A stretch of 64,000 bases of DNA, taken from Trebonia sp963795335 (GTDB taxonomy: Bacteria > Actinomycetota > Actinomycetes > Streptosporangiales > Streptosporangiaceae). This document shows positions 26,958-35,231 of this stretch, piece after piece (positions within the stretch are counted from its first letter, which is position 1; each line of letters opens with the position of its first letter). Where the stretch lies: NCBI GenBank assembly GCA_963795335.1, contig CAWCHI010000007.1:186001-250000 (forward strand), given 5' to 3'. The notes under the pieces are model-generated. The model had not been told where the DNA came from. It ran no database searches and worked only from the letters and a program-made list of their open reading frames with translations. The position numbers and the translations under genes were made by a program.

Positions 26958-27794
26958 TTACCGGGCCAGGAAGTCCAGCAGGGCCTGGTTGAACGCCTGG
27001 GCGTGGCTGACGTTCAGCCCGTGCGGCGCGCCGGGAACGACGACCAGCTCGCTGCCGGGCAGCGCCGCGTGGGTCCGCTTGCCCGAGCCCTCGAACGGCA
27101 CGGTCGCGTCGCTGTCGCCGTGTATCACCAGGGCCGGGACGGAGACCTTGGTCAGGTCGTCACGGAAGTCGGTGATGCCGAACGCGGTCATGCAGGCAAG
27201 CGCGGCCCCCTTGGCGGCCTGTTTGCACATGGCGAGCGCCTCCTGCCGCTGCGCCTCGGTTACCTGCAGCTGGCCGTTGGCCGAGTAGAACTGGGTGATG
27301 AAATCGTCGTAGAACTTGCCCTCGCTGGTGGTCAGCCCGGCGCTCATCTTGACCGCCTCGGTCTTGGCCAGCGGGCCGTCCGGGTTGCCCGGCATGTTCA
27401 TCAGGTACGGGGTGACCGAGGCGGCGAAGACCACGCTGTGCAGGCGCTCGGCGCCGTTCTGGGTGAAGTACCTGGCTACCTCGCCGCCGCCCATGGAGAA
27501 CCCGACCAGCGTCACGTCGTTCAGGTCCAGCTCGGTCAGCACGGCGTGCAGGTCGTGGGTGAGGGTGTCGTAGGTATAGCCGGTCGCAGGCTTGTCGCTG
27601 CGGCCGAAGCCCCGGCGGTCATACGTGACCACCCGGTAACCGGCCTGCTGCAGCACCGGAACCTGGTCCTGCCAGGACTCGCTGGACAGCGGCCAGCCGT
27701 GGATGAGGACCACCGGGCGGCCCAGGCCGCCAGTGTCGTCTACGTGCAGCTTGACGTCCTTGAGCCGTCCGTGGTGTGCGGTTATCTCGGTCAT
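26958..27794 (-). CDS. alpha/beta hydrolase of the cofactor-free haloperoxidase type
   Basis: The 278-residue protein has VVLIHGWPLSSESWQDQVPV, the strand-turn RVVTYDRRGFGRSDKPATGY, the nucleophile VTLVGFSMGGGEVARYF, the acid VIHGDSDATVPFE and the histidine VVVPGAPHGLNVSHA. Order and spacing match non-heme chloroperoxidases/perhydrolases, which are serine esterases that form peracids from carboxylic acids. No signal peptide. Its upstream region carries copy 2 of the dispersed 50-bp repeat. Confidence 0.92.
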   Translation of the reverse strand: MTEITAHHGRLKDVKLHVDDTGGLGRPVVLIHGWPLSSESWQDQVPVLQQAGYRVVTYDRRGFGRSDKPATGYTYDTLTHDLHAVLTELDLNDVTLVGFSMGGGEVARYFTQNGAERLHSVVFAASVTPYLMNMPGNPDGPLAKTEAVKMSAGLTTSEGKFYDDFITQFYSANGQLQVTEAQRQEALAMCKQAAKGAALACMTAFGITDFRDDLTKVSVPALVIHGDSDATVPFEGSGKRTHAALPGSELVVVPGAPHGLNVSHAQAFNQALLDFLAR

Positions 27795-27854
27795 CCGGTG
27801 CCGCTACCCGCCGGTGCGGGCGCAAACGAGCCGTCGCGTCTGGGGCCGATCCAA

Positions 27855-27905
27855 CCGGAATGATGAAAGACAAGTGCATTTCCGAACGGGGGCGTAGCTT
27901 TCGCC
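27855..27905. repeat. dispersed ~50-bp repeat, copy 2
   Basis: Aligned with 16552-16604: both read CGG(G/A)ATGATGAA, GACA, CATT, CCGAACGGG, then GCTT and CGCC. The hairpin of copy 1 is only partly preserved here (ATGATG… versus …CATT). It lies in the 240-nt region between two divergent genes. Confidence 0.55.
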
Positions 27906-28037
27906 TGCTCGCCCACATTTTGAATGATGCTCGACGATCATCGCCCGCGGGAACGCTGAAGAGCCTCACCGGCAGGGGCCGAGGCAGGTGGAGGATAAGA
28001 GCCACGTTAGGTGCCATGGGCGCGAAGGAGAGTGCGG

Positions 28038-29579
28038 GTGAGGAGCGCGGGGCGCTTCCCGGAGGCAGTGGATACGGTCATTGTCGGCGCTGGGACGGCG
28101 GGGGCGGTGGTCGCCGGGCGGCTGGCAGCGGGCAACTCCGGAAGCGTGCTGCTGCTGGAGGCCGGGCCCGACTACGGGCCGGCCGGCAGCGGACGCTGGC
28201 CGCACGAGCTTCTCGACGCGACGGGTGTTGCCTGGTCGCACGACTGGGGCTATACGGGGGAGTTCGCCGGCCAGGTGGTCCACTTCAGCCGGGCCCGCGT
28301 GATGGGCGGGTGTTCCTCCCATAATGCCGGCGCGGTCGTGTTCGGGAGCCGGCTGGATTACGACGGCTGGGCCGCCGCGGGGAATCCCGGCTGGTCGGCG
28401 CGGGAGCTCGGGCCGCTGTTCGCCTCGGCGTGGGAGCGTCTGCGGGTGCGGCGGGTGGGCCTCGGTCAGCTGACCCCGTTCCAGCGCGCCTGCGCGGACG
28501 CGATCGCGGCGAACGGGATCCCCGCGGTGAAAGACATCAACAACCTCGACGAGAACGCCGGCGTCGCTCCGTTCCCGGTGAACATCGACGGCACCACCCG
28601 GGTCAACAGCGCGTTTGGGTACGTTGATCCCGTCCGTGACCGGCTCCAGCGTGGCCGGCGATGCCCTGGTTGAGCGGGTGCTCGTCCGCGACGGCCGCGT
28701 CGTCGGCGTGGCCGTGCGGGATGATCAGCAGCTGGCGGAGATCAGCGCGTCGCGCGTCGTGCTGTCCGCTGGTGCCTACGGGAGTCCCGCGATCCTGCTC
28801 CGGTCCGGCATCGGGCCTTCCGGCGAGCTGGCCGCCATCGGGGTGACGCCCACGCTGGACCTTCCCGGCGTCGGGCGCAACCTGCACGACCAGCCGTGCG
28901 TGGAGGTCCACTACGAGGGAAGCGACGAGCTGGCCGGGATGATGAAGCGACATCAGGCAGAAACCGGCTGGCAGCCGCACGAGCAGGTGATCGCGAAGTT
29001 CCCCTCGGCCGGCTGCCATCAGGGCTTCGACCTGCACGTCTACCCGGTCGGCGGATACAGCCGGGACACCTCGGCGTGGTTCTGGTTCCTGGGCGTCGCG
29101 TGCCTGACGCCGGTCTCGCGCGGCAGCATGCGCCTGTCCGGTCCCGGTCCCGGTGACAAGCTCCTGATCGATCACCGCTATCTCAGCGACCCTGGCGGGC
29201 ACGATCGTGAACGGCTAGCCGAGGGCGTCGAGCGGGTGCGCGAGATAGCAAGGACAACGGAACTGCGAAGGCTGCTGGGCCGGGAGACGCGCCCGGGTCC
29301 GGAAGTCTCGGGGAGGAAGGCGGTCGAGCGCTTCATCGATCGCGCCGCCGTGCATTACTACCATCCCGCCGGGAGCTGCAAGATGGGCCGGCCTGCGACC
29401 CGGACTCGGTTGTCGACTCCGAGGGCCGGGTGCACGGGATCGAGGGTCTGTATGTAGCGGACGCATCGATCATGCCCGCCGTCACCTCCGGCAATACCAA
29501 CATGCCGACCGCGGTCATCGGCGAGAGGATCGCCCGGTCGCTGCTCGGCCTGACGCGGCCCATCGCCGGCGGCGCATGA
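28038..29579 (+). CDS. GMC family FAD-dependent oxidoreductase, two frameshifts
   Basis: AAGGAG precedes the GTG at 28038. The FAD fingerprint is TVIVGAGTAGAVVAGRLAAG, then LLLEAGPDYGPA; the first GMC signature is MGGCSSHNAGAVVFGSRLDY. One extra G near 28640 shifts the frame (…YVDPVRD to SSVAGDALVERVLV). A missing C near 29394 shifts it again, after the catalytic histidine region VHYYHPAGSCKMG. The end GLYVADASIMPAVTSGNTNM and PTAVIGERIA is the normal C-terminus. Rejoined, it is ~513 residues, the standard length. GMC enzymes oxidise alcohols, choline or sugars. Both motifs are perfect, so the shifts may be sequence errors. Confidence 0.85.
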
Positions 29580-29695
29580 GGGGCGGCGCCCGGACACGAC
29601 GTCCAGCACGCCTCATCGATCAGGTGGCCGGGATGCCGGTACAGGCTTATCGTTCCCGTAAGCGGTGACCCGCGGGCGGAGTGGAGGTGGCCGCG

Positions 29696-30028
29696 ATGAT
29701 CGTCCCGGCAATTGTCGAGGTGCTCGCCGGGCTCATCATCGTATGGGTGGCGATCCGGGGGTGGCACGGGCGTCTGCCGCGGGGCGGGGCCGTCGGGGTA
29801 CGGACACCGTCCACGACGCGCAGCGACGCGGCCTTCGACACGGCCAACAAGGCCGCCGCGCCCTTCGCGGGCGCAGGCGGTGCGGTCCTGGCGGCCGGGG
29901 GTGTCCTCGCCGCGGTCGTGCCCAGGCACCTGTTCGGGGCCTGCGTCTTCGGCGGCGTGGGACTCTTTCTCGTCTTGTGCCTTCTCGGTGCGGCGACCGG
30001 CGTCAGAGCCTCCCGGTCGGTTCCGTAG
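29696..30028 (+). CDS. SdpI family membrane protein
   Basis: The 110-residue protein has an N-terminal helix (MIVPAIVEVLAGLIIVWVAI), the SdpI core motif AVGVRTPSTTRSDAAFDTAN (G-x-R-x-P-x-T, with W replaced by F) and two more helices. SdpI proteins give immunity to the SdpC toxin in Bacillus; in actinomycetes the role is unknown. GGAGG lies 8 nt before the ATG at 29696; a GTG at 29681 is possible. It is convergent with the acyltransferase gene. Confidence 0.8.
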   Translation: MIVPAIVEVLAGLIIVWVAIRGWHGRLPRGGAVGVRTPSTTRSDAAFDTANKAAAPFAGAGGAVLAAGGVLAAVVPRHLFGACVFGGVGLFLVLCLLGAATGVRASRSVP

Positions 30029-30039
30029 AACGTCCGCAG

Positions 30040-31053
30040 TTATGCGGTCGGCGGCAGTAGCCCGAGCCCGGCCAGGTCAGGCGTTTCGAACCAGAAGAAC
30101 CAGTGGGCGGGGCGCGTCCTGATGGCGGTTTCCATCGCCGCCGCGCAGCGCCCGAACGCCGTCTCCGTCCCGCCGTCCATCGGCACCGGCGGCGAGATCT
30201 CCAGCACCTGGTGACGGTAGTCAGCCAGGCGGTACATGAAAACCATGAGCACCGGGGCACCAGTCAGCCCGGCCAGGGTCACCACCCCCGGCAGGAGCCT
30301 GGCCTGCCGTCCGAGGAAGGGCACCTCGACGCTGCGGTCCCGGTCAGCGCCCAGCGGCGCGGCGTCGCTGCAGATCGTCACTGCCTCGTTGGCCCGGAGC
30401 GCGGCCGCGGCCTGCACCGCGACCTGAATCCGGCCCGGATACGGCTCGATACTCGGCCGCTGCCGATGGCGGAGCACGCGTCTGGCGTAGGCGAAGTCCC
30501 AGAACCGCCGCTCGGCCTGCGACAGACCGGGCGAGTAATTCCACCACCAGCGCCCGATGGTGGTGACCGGGGACCCGCCCGCATGGAGCAGGGAGAAGGC
30601 GCTCTGGTAGGAACCGAAGTGGGCGCTGCAGAGGATGGCCCCCTTGCCCTCGGCCAGTGCGGCGTCCAGGTGCTCGCGGCCGCGGATGTCGACCAGCTTC
30701 CCGAGGGCCGAGGCGCGGCCGCGCAGCCGCATCACGTCGATGAGATCGCAGGAGAGGAAGCGGAAAATGTCCCGGGTCAGGCGCTCTGCCTCGTCCGGGC
30801 TGAGCTCATCCCCCAGTACCTGGCGCAGGTTACGCTCGGTCTCGGCGCGCTTCTGGGTCCAGTAGCGGTAGCTCAGGTCGCCATGCCGGCAGGCGACCCA
30901 GTAGGCGAGGCTGGCGGGCAGGCGCGCCACCAGCGGGGCCACGGCCAGCCAGTAGGGAAGCGCACCCGCTCGGCGCAGCAGTCGCCTGGGGGTCTCCGGC
31001 CAGCCTGCCCTCCCCGGCCGCCGATGGCGTGGGGGGGCCGCCGCCTCACCCAT
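30040..31053 (-). CDS. LpxL/PatA-like lysophospholipid acyltransferase
   Basis: The protein (337 residues from the ATG at 31053) has the HtrB/LpxL layout: a hydrophobic stretch (LPYWLAVAPLVARLPASLAY), the helix TERNLRQVLGDELSPDEAER and the motif block GKGAILCSAHFGSYQSAFSL, then VTICSDAAPLGADRDRSVEV with FLGRQARLLPG as the second conserved block. In LpxL and PatA the active site is H-x4-E/D; here it is H-F-G-S-Y-Q, so the acid is Gln. The start overlaps the stop of the ACP gene (ATGGGTGA), so acyl-ACP is the likely donor. The acceptor could be a lipid or a small molecule. Third gene of the dehydrogenase-ACP-acyltransferase operon. Confidence 0.85.
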   Translation of the reverse strand: MGEAAAPPRHRRPGRAGWPETPRRLLRRAGALPYWLAVAPLVARLPASLAYWVACRHGDLSYRYWTQKRAETERNLRQVLGDELSPDEAERLTRDIFRFLSCDLIDVMRLRGRASALGKLVDIRGREHLDAALAEGKGAILCSAHFGSYQSAFSLLHAGGSPVTTIGRWWWNYSPGLSQAERRFWDFAYARRVLRHRQRPSIEPYPGRIQVAVQAAAALRANEAVTICSDAAPLGADRDRSVEVPFLGRQARLLPGVVTLAGLTGAPVLMVFMYRLADYRHQVLEISPPVPMDGGTETAFGRCAAAMETAIRTRPAHWFFWFETPDLAGLGLLPPTA

Positions 31054-31315
31054 GGGCGCCTGCCTGGCCCGCCTTACCCCCGGCCCCGGAGCGGAGAAAA
31101 GCACAGATGGCGTCCACGCTGGCGAAATGCTCGGGGACGAGATCGACATCGTCCACCACGAGGCCGAACCGCTCCTGGATGAACATGACCAGCCGCAGCA
31201 GGCCCAGCGAGTCGAGGATGCCCGTCTCGAGCAGCGGCGTCGCGTTCCCGAGCGGCAGGAGCGTCGCGTCCTGGACGAGTTCCCGGCTGATGTAGTCGTT
31301 GATGTCCGCTTCCAA
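31046..31315 (-). CDS. acyl carrier protein
   Basis: The 89-residue protein has the ACP pattern with the phosphopantetheine serine in ETGILDSLGLLRLVMFIQER (D-S-L), followed by FGLVVDDVDLVPEHFASVDA. It is not the fatty-acid-synthase ACP (usually D-S-L-D with E after) but a stand-alone pathway ACP. It lies 32 nt after the acyl-CoA dehydrogenase gene and overlaps the acyltransferase start, so the three products probably act on one tethered acyl chain. Confidence 0.93.
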   Translation of the reverse strand: MEADINDYISRELVQDATLLPLGNATPLLETGILDSLGLLRLVMFIQERFGLVVDDVDLVPEHFASVDAICAFLRSGAGGKAGQAGAHG

Positions 31316-31347
31316 TTAAGTGACCTCCGTCAGGTGCTGCCGCCGGC

Positions 31348-32493
31348 TCACAGGCCCAGCATCCGGGCCAGGATGACCCGCTGGATCTCGGAGGTACCGG
31401 AGTAGATGGTGCTGGCGACCGCGTCCCGCAGGTCGCGCTCGATGCCGCTTTCCTTCATGTAGCCGTAGGCTCCGTGGACCTGGATCGCGTCCAGGCTCGA
31501 GGCGACCCACGCTTCGCTGGTGAACAGCTTGGCCGCGGCCGCCTCGGCCAGGGCCGGCTTGCCCTGCTGGCCAAGCCAGGCGGCCTGGTAGACCAGCAGC
31601 CGGGCGGCCTCAAGCCGCAGGTACATATCGGCCATCTTGTCCGCCACGGCCTGGAACTTCCCGATGGGCTGGCCGAACTGCCTGCGCTCGCGCGCGTAGC
31701 CCACGCACGACTCGAGCTGGCGCTGCATGACGCCGACCGCACTGGCCAGGATGCAGCTGCGTTCCCAGGTCATCGACGAGTTGAAGATGGCCATGCCCGC
31801 ACCCTCGGCCCCCAGCCGGTTCTCGACCGGGACGCGGCAGCCGTCCAGCACGACCTCGCCCATCGGAGAGGTCCGCAGGCCCATCTTCTCCAGGTTGCGC
31901 GTCACCGTGAACCCGGGCGTTCCCTTCTCGACGAGGAACGCGGAGATGCCGGCGATCCTCGGCTTGGCGGGATCCGAGGCAAAGACCAGCACCACGTCGG
32001 AGACCGGGGCGTTGGTGATGTACAGCTTGGTCCCGTTGAGAACGTAATGATCCCCGTGGCGTTCGGCCCGGGTCCGCATGCCGAACGCGTCCGACCCGGA
32101 ATCGGGCTCGGTCATCGCGTGCACGCCGATCAGGTCCCCCGAGACCAGGGCAGGCAGGTACGCGCGCTGCTGCTCCGGGGTGCCGAACGTCACCAGCGGC
32201 AGCTCGAGGCTCCACATCTGGGCGTTCAGCGAGAAGATGAGCCCGTTGTCGTGACAGCCGTACCCGAGGGCCTCCATGACCAGGACCGTCGTCAGGATGT
32301 CGGCCCCGCCACCGCCCATCCCGGTCGGGACCGGCAGCCCCAGGACCCCGAACTTGGCGCAGGCATGCCATGTCTCCCGGGAGAACTGGCCCGCCTCCTC
32401 GCGGGCCGCGAGATCGTGATCCAGTTCCCGGCGGGCGAAGTCGACCGCCGCCTCCTTGAACTCCAGCTGCTCGGCGCTCAGCGAGAAGTCCAT
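31348..32493 (-). CDS. acyl-CoA (or acyl-ACP) dehydrogenase
   Basis: The 381-residue flavoprotein starts MDFSLSAEQLEFKEAAVDFA and shows the family motifs in order: GVHAMTEPDSGSDAFGMRTR, YVLNGTKLYITNAPVSDVVL, ERRQFGQPIGKFQAVADKMA and the C-terminal VHGAYGYMKESGIERDLRDA, then GTSEIQRVILARML. The catalytic base is normally a Glu near ~365 in the I-Y-x-G-T segment; here the segment is TIYSGTSEIQ. Length is typical. Since an ACP gene follows 32 nt later, it may desaturate an ACP-bound chain, as in several natural-product pathways. Confidence 0.92.
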   Translation of the reverse strand: MDFSLSAEQLEFKEAAVDFARRELDHDLAAREEAGQFSRETWHACAKFGVLGLPVPTGMGGGGADILTTVLVMEALGYGCHDNGLIFSLNAQMWSLELPLVTFGTPEQQRAYLPALVSGDLIGVHAMTEPDSGSDAFGMRTRAERHGDHYVLNGTKLYITNAPVSDVVLVFASDPAKPRIAGISAFLVEKGTPGFTVTRNLEKMGLRTSPMGEVVLDGCRVPVENRLGAEGAGMAIFNSSMTWERSCILASAVGVMQRQLESCVGYARERRQFGQPIGKFQAVADKMADMYLRLEAARLLVYQAAWLGQQGKPALAEAAAAKLFTSEAWVASSLDAIQVHGAYGYMKESGIERDLRDAVASTIYSGTSEIQRVILARMLGL

Positions 32494-32671
32494 GCCGTCC
32501 CCCTGCCCGCCGGCTGAACCAGGCCCCGCCCGGCCGCGGTCACTATGAGTCCGATCGGGTCCACCCTCTCCCCAATAACCCGGAAGGTAACGAGTCAATA
32601 TTACGGAGAGTGTTCCCTTGGAAGCGCAGTGCTATTCCCGCTGGTCCCGCGCTATTGCGGTCCCGGCCTGC

Positions 32672-33258
32672 TCATCAGGCAGGCAGGCCGCGCAGCAGGA
32701 TGTCGACCGTGTCCGCGAGGACCTCGTCGCTGGGCAGGTGGCCGTGCAGCAGCGCGTTCTGCAGGACCGAGCCGGACAGCATCCGCATGGCCGCCTCCAG
32801 CTCGGCGCCCGCGCCAGCGGGGGGTCAGCAGCTCCAGCAGCACCCGTTCGCCTTCGGCGACCAGCTTGTCCCGGACGGCCGCCATCTCCGGGATGGTCAT
32901 CGCCAGCGACGCCAGGGCGGCCAGGGCCCGGTCGAGCCGGTGCAGTTCTATCCCCTGGCGGAACATGGTCAGCTCGGCGATCAGGTCGGCCCGCAGGTCT
33001 CCCGTGGGCACCGAGTGCGCGCCGCCCGGACGGTAGGAGAACGCGTCGATGAACAGGGCGGTGCGGTTCGGCCAGTGCTTGTAGATCGTCGGCCCGGGAG
33101 TAGCCCGACACCTCGGCCAGGCGGTGGTGGGTGACGGCGTCCAGCCCTTCCTCGGTCAGCACGTCGATGGCCGTCCGCAGGATGTCGTTACGGGTCCGGA
33201 GCACGCGCGCGTCAAGGGGCTGGCCGGCGACGTCGTTTCGTCGAGGCCATGACGCCAC
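32672..33258 (-). CDS. TetR-family transcriptional regulator, frameshifted
   Basis: From the GTG at 33258 the N-terminal DNA-binding region reads LRTRNDILRTAIDVLTEEGL, then DAVTHHRLAEVSGYSRA. One extra base near 33092 hides the usual …T-I-Y-K-H-W-P text, which continues in the next frame, and another near 32820 shifts it again; corrected, it ends ILLRGLPA at the TGA 32672-32674. The ligand domain contains LIAELTMFRQGIELHRLDRA. It lies between and divergent to the HAD-mys operon, with a candidate operator at 33281-33301, so it probably controls one or both flanking operons. Confidence 0.78.
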
Positions 33259-33282
33259 CCACTTCTCTGTTGGACATATTGT

Positions 33283-33315
33283 CTAGTACAGTAGTCACTG
33301 TTTAGTAGTTGACAA
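33283..33315. promoter_or_regulatory. divergent promoter/operator between tetR and the HAD-mys operon
   Basis: ACAGT (33288-33292), a 4-nt spacer AGTC and ACTGT (33297-33301) form a perfect inverted repeat, extended on both sides by TAG/TTAG-like bases. TTGACA at 33310-33315 on the plus strand and TTGTCA on the minus strand could be -35 elements. The stretch is clearly richer in A/T than its surroundings. TetR proteins commonly bind sites of this size between divergent genes. Confidence 0.5.
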
Positions 33316-33359
33316 GCTGTCCATGATGCCGCCGCCCTCTGGGAACGGAGTACGTCACG

Positions 33360-34020
33360 ATGCCAGCCCTCCTGCTCGGCTCCATCAGCACCCTCGCCGA
33401 CACGTCCGAACTGCAACGTCAAGCATTCAATCAGGCCTTCGCGGAGCACGGGCTGGACTGGCACTGGGATCAGGATCAGTACCGCGCCATGCTCGCCGAG
33501 AGCGGCGGCCAGGCCCGGATCGAAGGCTACGCCCAGTCGCTGGGGCAGACCGTGGACGCGAAGGCCATCCACGACACTAAGTCCAGGGTATTCCAGCAGA
33601 ACCTGGCCAGCGACCAGCTCACCCCCCGGCCCGGGGTCATCGACGCGATCAGGGCTGCCCGGGGCAGCGGCTGGAAGACCGGGCTGGTCACCACCACCTC
33701 CCCGGAGAATGTCGCCGGCCTGCTGCGCGCACTGAGCCCGCGCCTGCAGGCCGGCGACTTCGACGTCATCGTCGACGCGACCAGCGTGCGCAACCCTAAG
33801 CCGGACCCGGCCGCCTACCTGTTCGCGCTGCAGGAGCTGGACGAGCGCGCGGCCGACTGCGTCGCCGTCGAGGACAATGTCGGCGGGGTCAAGGCGGCCA
33901 CCGCGGCGGGCGTCACCTGCGTCGCGTTCCCCAACGAGAACACCGCCGGCGATGACTTCACCGCCGCTCAGCGGCGCGTCGACCCGGCTGGACCCGGCTG
34001 AGCTGCTGGCGATCGCGTGA
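33360..34020 (+). CDS. HAD-superfamily phosphatase of the beta-phosphoglucomutase type
   Basis: Motif I is degenerate: the start is MPALLLGSISTLADTSELQR, with G-S-I-S-T-L instead of D-x-D-G-T-L, so the usual nucleophile Asp is missing (Ser at that place). Motif II is GLVTTTSPENV, the lysine NPKPDPAAYLFAL and the metal acids VAVEDNVGGVKAATAAGVTC. One extra C near 33990 shifts the frame before the end RLDPAELLAIA and TGA. The stop overlaps the mysA start by 4 nt (GTGA), so it is the first gene of the mys operon. With motif I altered it may bind rather than hydrolyse a sugar phosphate, or act differently from standard HADs. Confidence 0.8.
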
Positions 34021-35231
34021 GCGGCCGGGTGCAGCCGTCGTTCACCGCCACCGCCACCGAATTCCACGTCGAGGCGTACGAGAAGATCGAGTACTCGCTG
34101 CGGCTACGCCGAGGGCGCCTTCGCGATCGGGAACACCGCCATCGCCGACAGCTACCGGCCCGTTCGGCCGCTGCCTGATGGTGGTCGACAAGACCGTCTA
34201 CGGGCCTGTACGGCGAGCAGATGCGCGCCTACTTCGACTACCTACGGGATCGAGCTCACCGTCTCACCCGGTCGACCATCCCGGAGACCGGCAAGACCAT
34301 GCGCACGGTAGAGCGGATCGTCGACGCGTTCGCGGAGTTCGGCCTCGTCCGCAAGGAGCCGGTGCTGGTGGTGGGGGGCGGGCTGACCACCGACGTGGCC
34401 GGGCTTCGCCTGCTCGATCTTCCGCCGCTCGACCAACTACAACCGGGTGCCGACCACGCTGATCGGGCTGATCGACGCCAGCGTCGCGATCAAGGTCGCG
34501 GTCAACCACGGCAAGTCCAAGAACCGGCTGGGCGCGTTCCACGCCTCGCAGAACGTCATCCTGGACTTCTCGTTCCTGAAGACCCTCCCGCTCAAGGAGG
34601 TGCGCAACGGGATGGCGGAGCTGATCAAGATCTCCGCCGTGGGCAACGTCGGCATCTTCGAGCTGCTGGAGAAGTACGGGCCCGACCTGCTGGCCACCCG
34701 CTTCGGGCACCTGGAAGGGACACCGGAGCTGCGTGACATCGCCCACCGGGTCACCTACGACGCCATCGCCACCATGCTGAGCCTCGAGGTGCCCAACCTG
34801 CACGAGGACGACCTGGACCGGGTGATCGCCTTCGGCCACACCTGGAGCCCGGTGCTGGAGCTGGCCCCGAGAACCCCGTTCTACCACGGTCAGGCGATCA
34901 GCATCGACATGGCCTTCTCGACCACCATCGCCGAGCAGCGCGGGTACATCTCCGCCAGCGAGCGCGACCGGATCTTCTGGCTGATGAGCCGGCTCGGGCT
35001 CACGCCTCAACAGTCCCTACCTGACCCCGGGGCTGCTGCGGATGGCGACCGACTCGATCACCCAGACCCGGGACGGGCTGCTCCGGGCGGCCATGCCCCG
35101 GCCGATCGGGAACTGCTACTTCGTCAACGACCTGACAACCGCGGAACTGGAGCAGGCGCTCACCTTGCACCAGCGGCTCTGCCGCGACCTACCCGAACGA
35201 CGGGATCGGCGAGGAGGTGTTCACCCGGTGA
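34017..35231 (+). CDS. mysA: desmethyl-4-deoxygadusol synthase (MysA), sugar-phosphate cyclase, several frameshifts
   Basis: MysA cyclises sedoheptulose 7-phosphate to desmethyl-4-deoxygadusol with NAD and a metal. Reading through about seven one-base insertions (34105, 34245, 34270, 34280, 34405, 35010, 35190) gives a ~402-residue dehydroquinate-synthase-fold protein: LVVGGG-type NAD site (VLVVGGGLTTDVAGF), PTTLIGLIDASVAIKVAVNH, GKSKNRLGAFHASQNVILD, LKEVRNGMAELIKISAVGN and VIAFGHTWSPVLELAPRTPF with metal histidine. Close relatives are EEVS enzymes of C7-cyclitol antibiotics; the following O-methyltransferase, MysC and MysD support MysA instead. The GTG start overlaps the HAD stop and its TGA overlaps mysB. 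Confidence 0.88.
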
